From the IMG/VR virus record IMGVR_UViG_3300035162_001484, positions 1-28,508 of that record: DNA of 28,508 bases. One strand, written 5' to 3'. This document shows positions 15,801-23,724 of the stretch, piece by piece (positions within the stretch are counted from its first letter, which is position 1; each line of letters begins with the position of its first letter). The stretch comes from a virus. The position numbers were made by a program, and so were the translations under genes. Below the pieces are notes generated by a model, which was given only the letters and a program-made list of their open reading frames with translations, was not told the origin of the DNA and ran no database searches.

Positions 15801-16156
15801 GGCAGTTATTTACACTAGACCCTACTAAATTTGTAAGTGCGATGGCTAGAATAAGTGCACAGGGCAGAGTAGCAAAATTATTTGCTAATAAAGCATTTGC
15901 TGATGCTCTAACTGGAATGGCAACGCCTAAAAGCACAACTACATTAGGCAGAATAGCAGAAAGACAGAAACAATATTTCTTTGGTAAAGCCTCTCTTGCT
16001 AATATTGTTGCACAATTTGCTGTAAGCACCGCCTCAGAGTATAATAGGTCTGTTGATGCTGCCAGTAATCAAACACAAGAGATGTTAAATATGGATAATA
16101 GTAATAGTGGTGCCGCATCATACCTAAGGCAGATGGAACAGTTACAGGTACAATAA
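12860..16156 (+). CDS. Giant probable internal virion protein, 1098 aa
   Basis: This 1098-residue protein has AAAAGGAAA before the ATG. The N-terminal 110 residues are acidic and look disordered. Residues about 222-267 form a strongly hydrophobic stretch (LVSDVAAVGASFLTSAVVST and the following ITGPVSLGYSLYAY), long enough for one or two membrane spans. A basic helix with YIQEALGLNEKDAKEFGTL comes next. The remainder is helical and Lys/Glu/Ala-rich with no recognised domain. A hydrophobic hairpin within a giant virion protein fits a channel-forming ejection protein that crosses the cell envelope. This is inference from size, position and hydropathy. No lysozyme or transglycosylase motif was found. 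Confidence 0.55.
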   Translation: MSGSQSYLKQLGIDVNEEETAESNNAVAYVPSKQAVDTAAEADFTTGPELIESPIEKGVGDPAIAEQAAMVKAEAVAAMRADADVSLGEASIAKPPKDSSLQSEPYILPLSETGGFDSSRFKRINELAAEQDGTFDYFNKAASDKIGYEGQLLLGFSDNLSQVSSGIEKIVGAGNYKVFEDKKADFLVNRFYVSVKDEEGNWSPFANPTQDALDMAAKYFPMVGYELVSDVAAVGASFLTSAVVSTLTPFLSYITGPVSLGYSLYAYNKGAERGRQYIQEALGLNEKDAKEFGTLFEEVYKLALDPKAYSAIKKLFGGDSKISSDELKQEIRGIAGGAFAFIPALFDKLAIMSSRIRESASIKDTEIFESSLKAERFVDKAPGLGGKDANLVSTMLPQRTMNKKIQRLAGIIDQTSGKISAVLRDQMISVRNYSERFKGQFGKGDFNSFKSAMGGIYKTIAGIKSGKVTINPEKLGINLREVEDLFFSFRMDESRGMYNNIFTKLGDSSFNLENLRKIIVKREVNTIEPGSKQTAGVAIEPKVGPAVTGEPRVDSIISNLYQLGVQSGGTRVLSKDSIAKAVEQLKANHPDYAKYMDGNKIVIRTPAELLHNYATLLGGMSKGIFARDTGTAVNPQLASFTQSLRNILLDTIANPIPNKKVGKLNLTKELNDAKAFYKQTFDTMGSLPQVEARIASKTGGEEALLPDFLGITEASKGAKGRTKVLLDNIRFQENYLRENLKGGALKSAPLGKLQQAFADVISFKMSGAGSASLTKTQSASDVKAYIGSYTKEERLRLGITPEIEKRIYKDLDLISKVDEIQVFQRYKLGDRIDNAELKDVFASAILKADDLGFKQDIDVMLKVINRLPSKAKKEGLRNLQGGLVDYIFSKESGVLVQITEKNAAFAQIGDITIDPTALSKVIDKFEKAGVFKNILTDKVKNSAGKEFTQLEILRGMENYTGVIKQAGADAGSALSGAQLIGQLFTLDPTKFVSAMARISAQGRVAKLFANKAFADALTGMATPKSTTTLGRIAERQKQYFFGKASLANIVAQFAVSTASEYNRSVDAASNQTQEMLNMDNSNSGAASYLRQMEQLQVQ

Positions 16157-19100
16157 TGGCAAAGGCAAATAAGTCGGGAGACTTTAAACCCATAAATACA
16201 CAAACATATGGACAAAGAACTGATTTAGATGAGCTTATTCCTGAAGTAGAGACAGAAAAATTAAGAGGTTTAGCACTTTTACAAGATAGAGGATACGCTA
16301 GAGGTGTACGAAAGGATAATCGTACTGCAGATGAACTAAAACTAACTGAAAAGGACGTAAAAGGCTTTGTTAAACGACAGAAAAAACTACAGGAAGAAAA
16401 TAAAAAGTTAAATTCTGGTCTACTAAACCTTACAATGACAAAAGCTATAATAGATGATATATACAGTCCGGTAATTTCCACAGATTATAAAGAGCCTCTT
16501 CCTATATTTCCTGGGATATATCGCCAAAGCACCACAGCCATAAAAGATAAATTAATAGCTGAAAAATTAGACATAGCACAGCAACAAGAAAGATACGATA
16601 AGTCCCTATCTAAGAATCCCGCCCGAAATTTAGGAATGATGAGTCCCCGGGTAGTTATAGACAATGCAGATATTATGGGAGACTTCAAACCTATAGAGAT
16701 ATCAGGATTGTCTGGCCCTGTTGTACCCGTACCCGATAAGCCCACAGATATAAACAAGTTACCTAGCTTTAGTTTTACAGGAGCCAGTGAGATGGGGCCC
16801 TCTTCAGGAGGTCTTCTTCGTTGGATGGGGCTAGTGGGCATGACAAGTCCTCTCCTAGCTCCTAAGAACGCCCTAGGCTCGGGATTTAGCCTCAAAAGTC
16901 TTATGGGTAAGGCTGATGAGTATGTAACTCAAGAATTATTAACTAGCATAAAGAAAAACTCTTCTTCTGATTCTCGAAAAGTTCTTGATGCAGTTATAGA
17001 AGAGTCTAGCATAAACATAGATAATCTGCCTGTAAACCAATCACAGGTTGATGCTTCCCTAGCTAATAAAACTATTACTGGTACAAACTTAATAAAAGTT
17101 AAAGATTTAAAAGTTTCTAAATCGCTACAAGATATGGCAATAACTGAAACTTCGGGAGCTAAAGACAGTGAAAACGTCTACTATAATTTGGATAGAGTTA
17201 ATGTAGGTGATGGATATGAAGGTAGCATCACTGGTACGGCACGTGATAAACTTCCGTACAATAAAGACGGCACAACTAGTTTTACGGTCACTGATTCTAT
17301 AGAGGGAATTGGATTAGAAGCTAAAGGAGTTACTTCTCCCTACTCAAAAAAACACTATCTGCATTCGGACGTACTAACAGACAGACCCGAAGAACTTAAT
17401 AATATGGGAGCTTTGTATGGTCATAAAAGACAGTTCATAAAAAAAGAAATTCCTGCCGGGCACCCCACTCTTGAGCAGGGGCCTGCTATAGTAAAAGAGT
17501 TATTTGCAGATATGAAACTCCCATCTCCCTTTAGACCTGGGTATTCGTATGAGGAAAGGACTGCTGAAATACTTGCAAATAACACCTCAGTTATCCGAGA
17601 CGGTAACCCTCTTGTTATACATACATCTAATATATATAACAATATAACAGAGGCAAAGAATACAGGTATGCTTTCTCCTGGAGGACCTGTAACTCTGCAA
17701 AGATACACTATTAATGATATAGAAGATAAAAGTAGGTCTGTATATGACACAAGCGGACAATTAAATAATTACAATAGTGATAATATTATTACAGAATTTC
17801 CTATGGAGTTATTTAGCTCGGAAAAATTTACCCCAGAACAGTTATTAAACAAAGCAGGCCCCGGGTGGAGAAAATGGGATAAAAATAATGTTACTACCGC
17901 TGATAAAGATTTAGCAATAGAATTTATGAATAAACGTACTCAATATAATAAGTATACCGCTATGCTAGATTTTAAAATAGAGATGCAAAAAATAGATGCA
18001 TTATTAAAATTAGTAGAAGTTCCAAATATACTCAAGACTATTCAATCTGAAGGCCCCTTAAAAGGAAAAATAAATATACTTGATAAAAGTAATAGAATGA
18101 CTATTGATGATGTTGTTGAGCATTTTGACAACACCCCCGTAGTAAGAGATGTTAACAAACCTGGGGGGATGTTAATGGATGGTAAACACGCTCAATTATC
18201 AGAATATATTAGAATATATGCAAATACAGCGATAGAGAATAGCTTTTCTTATGATGCCACCACTATAAGAGAGGCACTAGGAGATGCATCATACTTTTCT
18301 CTATCAAAAGTTGATGAGACCACAGGGGATTGGAATAATAATTTTATTGAACCCTTTGATTCATCCACAGTACCTCACACAACGTATAATGGTCTGCATA
18401 GTCTTGCTGATGAACTTGACCCAAATTATAAAAATAAGTATGGTGCCCCCATTACAGTGGCCGCTCTAAAAAAATACGTTACAACAATAGCAAGAATTAA
18501 TAAGCAAAAAGAAATAGTAGCTTTTGTGCCATCGGGACCAGCAGGTCCGGGTACAATGTCAACATACTTCCGTAATCTTGAGGACATACGAAATATAGAT
18601 GAGGGGGTTGGCACGTTCTTTGACCAACTAAGCATTACACCCGGAGTTTTTGAAGCATTACAAAAATGGGAAGATGGGGGAGGCCAAAGACATGCACAAT
18701 GGAAATCCAACTCAGTTAGATTCAAAAGCGATAAAGAATTAAATGAGTTAAAAGAAATAGAATTGGGGTTTGGTCCGGGAAGAAGAATATTAACAATAAG
18801 TGAAGAGCAGTATGATACTTTTAAAAATACAGCGTTTTCTTCCGTGGAAGACATGGAACTTGGAATGCAGTTACGTAGAGAGGGAGAAGTCCCTGGAGCT
18901 GGAGAAAGGGAAGAACTTGACCCGGAGCTTAGTGATGCAATTGGATATAACCTCGAAGAGGGGGAGGATTTTTTTATATCTCCCTTACTAAGACCAATAG
19001 GTACAAATATTCAGTCTGCATCAGAGAAAGCATTTACGTATCTTAGAAGACACCCTGCAACATTAGTAGAAATGACAACAGTTCACAATATAAAACAAGC

Positions 19101-20379
19101 ATTACAAAATTCTAATTTAGATGCTATACGTTTTAATACTTTTGCCACCAGTGTAAAAGCCCAAGACTGGGCCCAGGGCCTCAGAGGTTCCGAATATTAT
19201 AACATGATGAATAGGCATGTTAACGACGCCCCGGTAGAAGTTAAGTCCTTAGTAAATTTGTTGTTTAATCCTGAGGGACCTATGCATACACAGTTTTACA
19301 AGTTTGATACCGGGCGTGAGTTTAAGTTAGTAAGAGACGATAAGAAAAAGGATATAGATGATGAAATAGCAGATTTGATTGATAATGAGTTTATAGAGGA
19401 ACAGACGTATGATAAAAGTTCTAGTAATCTGATTACATTATTACAGGAATCAACAGGTAGCCCCTCATATAATGAAATGTTTAATCAAGGTTCATCAGGG
19501 ATGTCACAACCTCAGGTGTATGGGGCTATAGTAAACCGGGAGACTTCAAACCTTCCAGACTTTGCACCGACTCCTTCCATACAATACGGTGTGTATAAAT
19601 ACACTAAGGTGCTTAGAAGACGATTAATGGATATTATGGAGAATGAACTTAAAGCTTTTGAATTTGGTGCTAGTGATACTACTCCATTCTTAACTGCCTT
19701 AAAAGGCTATAGTAATACACCTGTTTCTACTAGAGAAGATTACACTAGGATAATGTATGAAAATGGACTTTCTGCAGATGCCCATAAATTTATTACCTCT
19801 TTTGAAGATAGGATTACTAAAATAGGTAAACCCATTAACATAAATATAATGAAAAAGGCAGAAACAGTAGAAGCACTAGAGATGATGAATAATGCTATGA
19901 TGTTTATGAGAAAGTTTTATGTACGTAGTATAGAAGCTGGCATGACTACAGAAGCTTTAACTGATTATGGATATAGTGTGCAGAATAAGACTAGTCCATT
20001 ATTTTTAGGGCATTTTGGACCTTTAAAAGATGAAAATTTAACCGAGACTATTAAAACGAGAAAAACCTCAGATAAACCAGATGCAAAAATGTATAATATG
20101 GCATTTGCTAATCAATATGATAAGTACAAACTTGAGGCGTTTAAGAAATTAGGTCTTAACTATAAAATAGTTAATGATTTTAAAGATAGGCCTGCGAATA
20201 CAGCTGATAATGTATCTTTTTATGAAGTAGAACTACCAAAGAACCCAAAAGAAAGGGAGGCATTACTCAATAAAATAAAGAAGCATGAAGTGCAACTATT
20301 TTCTCAAATAATGCCTGTACCTAAGTTCAATCAAGTGAATGAAGAAGAAGATAACACAAGAGCAATGGGTGCAACCTAA
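16156..20379 (+). CDS. Giant probable internal virion protein, 1407 aa
   Basis: This 1407-residue protein is the largest in the window and last in the plus-strand unit; its ATG shares a base with the preceding TAA. Residues about 60-95 are a Lys/Glu coiled-coil-like helix (GFVKRQKKLQEENKKLN). Residues about 215-240 contain Gly/Leu/Met-rich hydrophobic sequence (LLRWMGLVGMTSPLLAP). The middle is mixed alpha/beta with many aromatic residues. The C terminus is helical and charged, ending EEEDNTRAMGAT. No family is recognised and no catalytic motif is seen. Size and position parallel the largest ejected protein of T7-type phages (gp16, about 1300 residues). Its TAA overlaps by 4 bases the TAG of the opposing gene. 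Confidence 0.55.
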   Translation: MAKANKSGDFKPINTQTYGQRTDLDELIPEVETEKLRGLALLQDRGYARGVRKDNRTADELKLTEKDVKGFVKRQKKLQEENKKLNSGLLNLTMTKAIIDDIYSPVISTDYKEPLPIFPGIYRQSTTAIKDKLIAEKLDIAQQQERYDKSLSKNPARNLGMMSPRVVIDNADIMGDFKPIEISGLSGPVVPVPDKPTDINKLPSFSFTGASEMGPSSGGLLRWMGLVGMTSPLLAPKNALGSGFSLKSLMGKADEYVTQELLTSIKKNSSSDSRKVLDAVIEESSINIDNLPVNQSQVDASLANKTITGTNLIKVKDLKVSKSLQDMAITETSGAKDSENVYYNLDRVNVGDGYEGSITGTARDKLPYNKDGTTSFTVTDSIEGIGLEAKGVTSPYSKKHYLHSDVLTDRPEELNNMGALYGHKRQFIKKEIPAGHPTLEQGPAIVKELFADMKLPSPFRPGYSYEERTAEILANNTSVIRDGNPLVIHTSNIYNNITEAKNTGMLSPGGPVTLQRYTINDIEDKSRSVYDTSGQLNNYNSDNIITEFPMELFSSEKFTPEQLLNKAGPGWRKWDKNNVTTADKDLAIEFMNKRTQYNKYTAMLDFKIEMQKIDALLKLVEVPNILKTIQSEGPLKGKINILDKSNRMTIDDVVEHFDNTPVVRDVNKPGGMLMDGKHAQLSEYIRIYANTAIENSFSYDATTIREALGDASYFSLSKVDETTGDWNNNFIEPFDSSTVPHTTYNGLHSLADELDPNYKNKYGAPITVAALKKYVTTIARINKQKEIVAFVPSGPAGPGTMSTYFRNLEDIRNIDEGVGTFFDQLSITPGVFEALQKWEDGGGQRHAQWKSNSVRFKSDKELNELKEIELGFGPGRRILTISEEQYDTFKNTAFSSVEDMELGMQLRREGEVPGAGEREELDPELSDAIGYNLEEGEDFFISPLLRPIGTNIQSASEKAFTYLRRHPATLVEMTTVHNIKQALQNSNLDAIRFNTFATSVKAQDWAQGLRGSEYYNMMNRHVNDAPVEVKSLVNLLFNPEGPMHTQFYKFDTGREFKLVRDDKKKDIDDEIADLIDNEFIEEQTYDKSSSNLITLLQESTGSPSYNEMFNQGSSGMSQPQVYGAIVNRETSNLPDFAPTPSIQYGVYKYTKVLRRRLMDIMENELKAFEFGASDTTPFLTALKGYSNTPVSTREDYTRIMYENGLSADAHKFITSFEDRITKIGKPININIMKKAETVEALEMMNNAMMFMRKFYVRSIEAGMTTEALTDYGYSVQNKTSPLFLGHFGPLKDENLTETIKTRKTSDKPDAKMYNMAFANQYDKYKLEAFKKLGLNYKIVNDFKDRPANTADNVSFYEVELPKNPKEREALLNKIKKHEVQLFSQIMPVPKFNQVNEEEDNTRAMGAT

Positions 20380-20678
20380 GTTCTATCGATTACTTCCATT
20401 TCACCAATTTTATGGTCTATCTTAAGAGCTTGTCTTCTCAACTCCTTGGCAACTCGCACTAAAAATTGTTTACTGCTGCCACTGATACGTATATCTTTTT
20501 TATGTAGCACGGCTATAGTGTGACTATCTATGAGAGTGTCAGTAACTTCATCCCATGGATATTCACAAAAAGAGGGTGCATCCTCATTATCAGGGGTTAT
20601 AACTGCTCCTATACCATGTAGGGTTAAAGAGAGTTCCAAATCTATATCGCTAACTATTTCAATTGTTTTATTTGACAT
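20376..20678 (-). CDS. Hypothetical protein at end of replication-side unit
   Basis: This 100-residue soluble protein has the beta/alpha pattern expected of a small single domain. It has an N-terminal hydrophobic-alternating part (IEIVSDIDLELSLTLHGIGAVI), an acidic middle (PDNEDAPSFCEYPWDEVTD) and a basic C-terminal helix (VRVAKELRRQALKIDHK). AAAGGAAG lies about 11 bases before the ATG, inside the 35-codon gene upstream. It is the last gene of the minus-strand unit and its stop overlaps that of the plus-strand unit. I do not recognise a family; a phage-early accessory role is possible. Confidence 0.55.
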   Translation of the reverse strand: MSNKTIEIVSDIDLELSLTLHGIGAVITPDNEDAPSFCEYPWDEVTDTLIDSHTIAVLHKKDIRISGSSKQFLVRVAKELRRQALKIDHKIGEMEVIDRT

Positions 20679-20775
20679 CTTTAATCTTTCTTCCTTTAAA
20701 GAATACTATTAAATTTATTAAGGTGTTGATGGTCACTGCTCCCAGTAACCACCATTGCCAGAGTTCTATTTCCAT
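20668..20775 (-). CDS. 35-residue single-span membrane protein
   Basis: The frame starts at ATG 20775, one base after the stop of the upstream nuclease gene (TAA C ATG), and ends inside the start of the next gene. It fills the only gap there. The 35-residue product starts MEIELWQWW, has an uncharged hydrophobic stretch (LLGAVTINTLINLIVFF) and ends with a positively charged tail (KGRKIKDVK). By the positive-inside rule this would be a single membrane span with cytoplasmic C terminus. It could be a small holin, a spanin-like partner or a host-membrane modifier; nothing in sequence decides this. Confidence 0.55.
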   Translation of the reverse strand: MEIELWQWWLLGAVTINTLINLIVFFKGRKIKDVK

Positions 20776-20776
20776 G

Positions 20777-21193
20777 TTACTTACTTTTTTCCTCGTCCAC
20801 AAAAGTCTTAATTACATCAGTAGAGAATAATTTTTGTAAATTTAACAAATACATTCTTGATGCGTTATTATCTCCGCCAGACACAGACTTTTTTGAATCC
20901 AGATTTCTTATTATTTTCTTTAGGCTATTTGTATCAAATACCAATGTACAGAATGTTTCTTCTCCCACACACAAGTTATGAAACCAGTAGTCTGATTCAG
21001 TGGCTTCAATACCACTAGGTTTTCCATAACTTTGGTACTCAATGGCAATATTGCCTGACTTCTGCCATAAACCTCTCTCTGATTTAACTTCAATTTTTTT
21101 ATCCTGCAGCATATCAGCTACAAGTTTCTCTCGTACTTTCCCATATTGTAAATCTAAATCAAATTTCTTGCGGTCTTTTACAGAAGGCTCCAT
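20777..21193 (-). CDS. PD-(D/E)XK-like endonuclease
   Basis: This 138-residue protein carries a compact nuclease signature. FDLDLQYGKVREKL (residues 11-24) supplies an acidic-Glu helix, then KIEVKSE (33-39) gives the E-x-K catalytic pair E35/K37. SGNIAIEYQSYGKPSGI (46-62) gives a further Glu (E52), followed by TESDYW (65-70). Proteins with this order of motifs are common in marine phages and are assigned to the PD-(D/E)XK fold. It may resolve DNA branches or degrade host DNA; the substrate cannot be read from sequence. Residues 100-138 are a Lys/Ser-rich tail. It directly follows the 83-residue gene (TAA then ATG) with a clear AAAGGAAAG site. Confidence 0.65.
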   Translation of the reverse strand: MEPSVKDRKKFDLDLQYGKVREKLVADMLQDKKIEVKSERGLWQKSGNIAIEYQSYGKPSGIEATESDYWFHNLCVGEETFCTLVFDTNSLKKIIRNLDSKKSVSGGDNNASRMYLLNLQKLFSTDVIKTFVDEEKSK

Positions 21194-21445
21194 TTATCTT
21201 TCCTTTTTATTAGTTTGTGAAGCATCTATAGCAGGTTGGTCGCTCTTCTCAAAAAACTTAACTAGTACATTAAGTCTACCAGTGACACATTCCAGTGCAA
21301 GTATCTCTTTACTTACTGTATCAATTATACTTGCGTGGTCGCCAACCCCAACAGGGTTAGTCAGCATAACTTCTACATTAGCTATATGACTATTCATCTC
21401 ACCGATATACTTAGTTTTTAGTGCGTTTATTATCATCTGTCGCAT
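21194..21445 (-). CDS. Conserved small helical phage protein
   Basis: This 83-residue protein begins MRQMIINALKTKYIGEMNSH. It continues with NVEVMLTNPVGVGDHASIID (residues 23-42) and ends in a helical segment followed by a Lys-rich tail. The motif N-V-E-V-x-L-x-N-P-x-G-x-G-x-H in an otherwise helical small protein is seen in many marine phages and T4-like genomes, always of unknown function. The ATG has AAAGGAAAAG upstream. It overlaps the preceding 68-residue gene by 35 bases in another frame, and both have their own ribosome-binding site. Confidence 0.6.
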   Translation of the reverse strand: MRQMIINALKTKYIGEMNSHIANVEVMLTNPVGVGDHASIIDTVSKEILALECVTGRLNVLVKFFEKSDQPAIDASQTNKKER

Positions 21446-21617
21446 TTACTTTTCCTTTATTGTTAAAGTAGCTTTTGTTAAATCCTCGTTGCCATTCTTT
21501 TCCCCTAAAGGAAGAGAAAGAGAATGGGTTAGTGGATTCGTGTATAGTAGATTTAGTTTTCTTAGTTCTGTAAAAGTCCTTTTGACCTTGTACATAAAAT
21601 CTGTCAACGGTAGCCAT
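21411..21617 (-). CDS. Small basic hypothetical protein downstream of RNR
   Basis: This 68-residue, Lys/Asn/Phe-rich protein has an AGGAGA site overlapping the RNR stop codon and 5 bases from its ATG. Sequence landmarks are MATVDRFYVQGQKDFYR, NPFSFSSF (29-36) and GKEWQRGFNKSYF (39-51). The N-P-F...W-x-x-G-F arrangement is faintly like ribosome modulation factor-type small phage proteins, but the match is weak. The last 35 bases overlap the next gene. The RBS quality and tight spacing argue that it is real. Confidence 0.5.
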   Translation of the reverse strand: MATVDRFYVQGQKDFYRTKKTKSTIHESTNPFSFSSFRGKEWQRGFNKSYFNNKGKVNATDDNKRTKN

Positions 21618-21625
21618 AGTATCTC

Positions 21626-23560
21626 CTAGTTAACCATATCAACTATTTCACAGCTGTCTGCTGTACAAGCCAAAGTTTGATTACCAATAGTATTATCTTC
21701 TTGTTCATACTCTGTGAGCTTATCCCAATCAATAAACTGTGGCATCTTAGCTAAGAACTCTTCGTATTCCCCTTTATTACAATCTTGGTAAGGGGCCTGC
21801 TCGTAGACCATATCACTTCTAGGTAGAAAAGACAAGCCCGAAGCGATATTAAAGTTCTTATATATCCATGCCCCTGCCTCTAACCATTCATCTTTACCAA
21901 CTGAAATAGTTACACTTGGTTTATGCTCACACCAATGCATAGCATATATTTTCCAGAACTCTAATTGCTCAATAGCAGACATATCATCTCTAGTGATACA
22001 CTTGCTGGGAGCTCTTACAGGAAAACTAAATACGGCATTCTGTGCATTCCATCCATCACTTTCCCAAGGGATATTCTGGTCCATCATAAATTGTGTGAGT
22101 GGGTCTTTTTTATCACAGCGAACAGTACGTATATAGTATTTACTGTGTCTAGCATGGATACCTGATGCAGAATCTGTGAGTTGTGAAACTGTACCACTTG
22201 GTTTAACACACGTAATAGCAGTAGACTGTGGAATGCCAATAGCTTCAGCAAACTCTTTATTTGTGTCCACGGCAATTTGCCTCAATCCTTGAAGTACACT
22301 TTCTAATCCCAATTTACTATTAGTGCCATTAGTAATTGCATTATCCATAATACCTGTCATAGACACACCTAGCAATCTTTCATCAGAAGTATTAGTACTC
22401 CATATCTTACGGAGATATGGAAAGTGTGTGAGTGTGGATTGAAATGTTCCTATTATAGTTGCAACACGTACTTTTCTACCTAAATCTTGTACTGTGTCTT
22501 TTCCTCGAACAATTATCTCAGATAGATTACAAAATTGATAAGGTCTTAGTATTATTTCACTGCACGGATTAGTACCAAAGTTATAGTTAGCATCTCTTCT
22601 ACCGTTCTCTGCTGCTTTGTCTTGTGCAGCACCACGGTAAAACATACCTCTTTCTCCTGTACCAGACTCAGCCAATGAAAGCCACTCTCTCATAAACGTG
22701 TAAGGGTCGGGCTTCTCTGTATAAGCAACTGAGTTATTAGACATCTGTCTCTGTGGCTCAGTCTTATAGAACTCGCCAGTTTTGGCATGTCTCATTCTGT
22801 CATCAGACAAGTTAGATAAACTAATCATTGCAGAACGTCGTACACCACCAGAGACAACTACTTCTCCAACCTTGCACATAATGTCATGGCACTCTAGGCT
22901 AGATAACTTTCTACCTTTAGCTTCTTTAAACACTTTTACTGTGAACCTAAACAGATTATCTAAGGGGCCGGGACCTGATGCCCTACCACCAAATATCTTT
23001 AGCTTTGCTCCTGCAGGTCTAAGTAAGGACAAATCCCAATTGGGCACTTCTCCAGCCCATAATAATGCTAATAACTTACGGAATGCTTTTGCCCAGCCTT
23101 CTTTACTGTCTTTGGCAATAATAGTCTCTTCTGTATCAAACATTAATCCAGGAACTTCCGGCAGTTTATTTATAGAGTCTCTCTCTACAGAAAATCCTAC
23201 ACCAGTTCCACACATTAATATGTACATAGCCTCATCAAATGCTTTAGGGTCATCAACTGGAACGTACGAGCAGTTATACCCTGCTGTATTATCTCTGTCT
23301 AAGGCTGGCCCTGCTGTCATCATAGCTCTCATAGATGGCATCACTTCAGAATGAAGTATAGAGTAATGTAAATCTTCTCTTACTTGAATAGGGATAGTGT
23401 AGTTATGTTTTTTAAGAAGATGTGAACTCATAAAGTCTACATATCTTCCTACTGTCTCATTCCACTCTTCTCTTCTTTTATCATCATCTCTCCAACGAGC
23501 ATATCTGGACTTGTGAATAAATTGTTGATAATACGTGGGTAGGGTTACGTTACTTTTCAT
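21626..23560 (-). CDS. nrdJ: Class II (adenosylcobalamin-dependent) ribonucleotide reductase, monomeric type
   Basis: This enzyme reduces ribonucleotides to deoxyribonucleotides in the cytoplasm, using adenosylcobalamin to make the thiyl radical. It has 644 residues, somewhat shorter than the 739 of the Lactobacillus leichmannii enzyme. Visible residues line up with that family. C97 (NCSY) and C344 (FCNLSE) are the redox pair; N331, C333 and E335 (NPCSEI) are the radical and acid/base residues. C632/C637 in the C-terminal CTADSC are the shuttle pair. C333 to C344 (11 residues) and C632 to C637 (5) keep the exact spacing known for C408-C419 and C731-C736. GGVRRSA lies at 238-244. No separate small subunit is present or needed. 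ATGA overlap with the 55-residue gene upstream; AAAGG precedes the start. The triphosphate substrate is inferred from the monomeric type. Confidence 0.93.
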   Translation of the reverse strand: MKSNVTLPTYYQQFIHKSRYARWRDDDKRREEWNETVGRYVDFMSSHLLKKHNYTIPIQVREDLHYSILHSEVMPSMRAMMTAGPALDRDNTAGYNCSYVPVDDPKAFDEAMYILMCGTGVGFSVERDSINKLPEVPGLMFDTEETIIAKDSKEGWAKAFRKLLALLWAGEVPNWDLSLLRPAGAKLKIFGGRASGPGPLDNLFRFTVKVFKEAKGRKLSSLECHDIMCKVGEVVVSGGVRRSAMISLSNLSDDRMRHAKTGEFYKTEPQRQMSNNSVAYTEKPDPYTFMREWLSLAESGTGERGMFYRGAAQDKAAENGRRDANYNFGTNPCSEIILRPYQFCNLSEIIVRGKDTVQDLGRKVRVATIIGTFQSTLTHFPYLRKIWSTNTSDERLLGVSMTGIMDNAITNGTNSKLGLESVLQGLRQIAVDTNKEFAEAIGIPQSTAITCVKPSGTVSQLTDSASGIHARHSKYYIRTVRCDKKDPLTQFMMDQNIPWESDGWNAQNAVFSFPVRAPSKCITRDDMSAIEQLEFWKIYAMHWCEHKPSVTISVGKDEWLEAGAWIYKNFNIASGLSFLPRSDMVYEQAPYQDCNKGEYEEFLAKMPQFIDWDKLTEYEQEDNTIGNQTLACTADSCEIVDMVN

Positions 23561-23724
23561 CTTATTACCTTTACTGTTACGTCTTTAGTTTCCATGCCTA
23601 TTATCTCATGAAATAGGTCCTGTAGCATCTCTTCCATAATAAATGGAAGCTCTTCCTTATCTAATGTGAACTCTTGTGAATCCACTTCTGCAGATACGTT
23701 AATTCTTATTTTTGACTTTGCCAT
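23557..23724 (-). CDS. 55-residue conserved-looking protein upstream of RNR
   Basis: ATG 23724 opens a 55-codon frame whose TGA overlaps the RNR start as ATGA. It fills the 138-bp interval between the DUF3310 gene and RNR and overlaps the former by 26 bases. The product begins MAKSKIRINVSAEVDSQEF, continues acidic (LDKEELPFIMEEMLQDLF) and ends in KDVTVKVIR. The beta-helix-beta pattern with a basic start and central acidic helix resembles small phage proteins of unknown role found near nucleotide genes. GGTGA is about 6 bases upstream of the ATG. Confidence 0.6.
   Translation of the reverse strand: MAKSKIRINVSAEVDSQEFTLDKEELPFIMEEMLQDLFHEIIGMETKDVTVKVIR

Noticed and set aside
18426-18854. 142-codon minus-strand frame, and similar ones at 16485-16895 and 13642-14040, inside the giant genes
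   Set aside because: Antisense shadows created by codon bias; no start context and no recognisable protein.
20731-20750. Hairpin GGTCACTG-CTCC-CAGTAACC as a possible terminator
   Set aside because: It has a mismatch, no following T tract on either strand and lies inside the 35-residue coding frame.
22782-23354. 190-codon plus-strand frame inside RNR
   Set aside because: Antisense shadow of a strongly conserved enzyme gene; no RBS and no domain.
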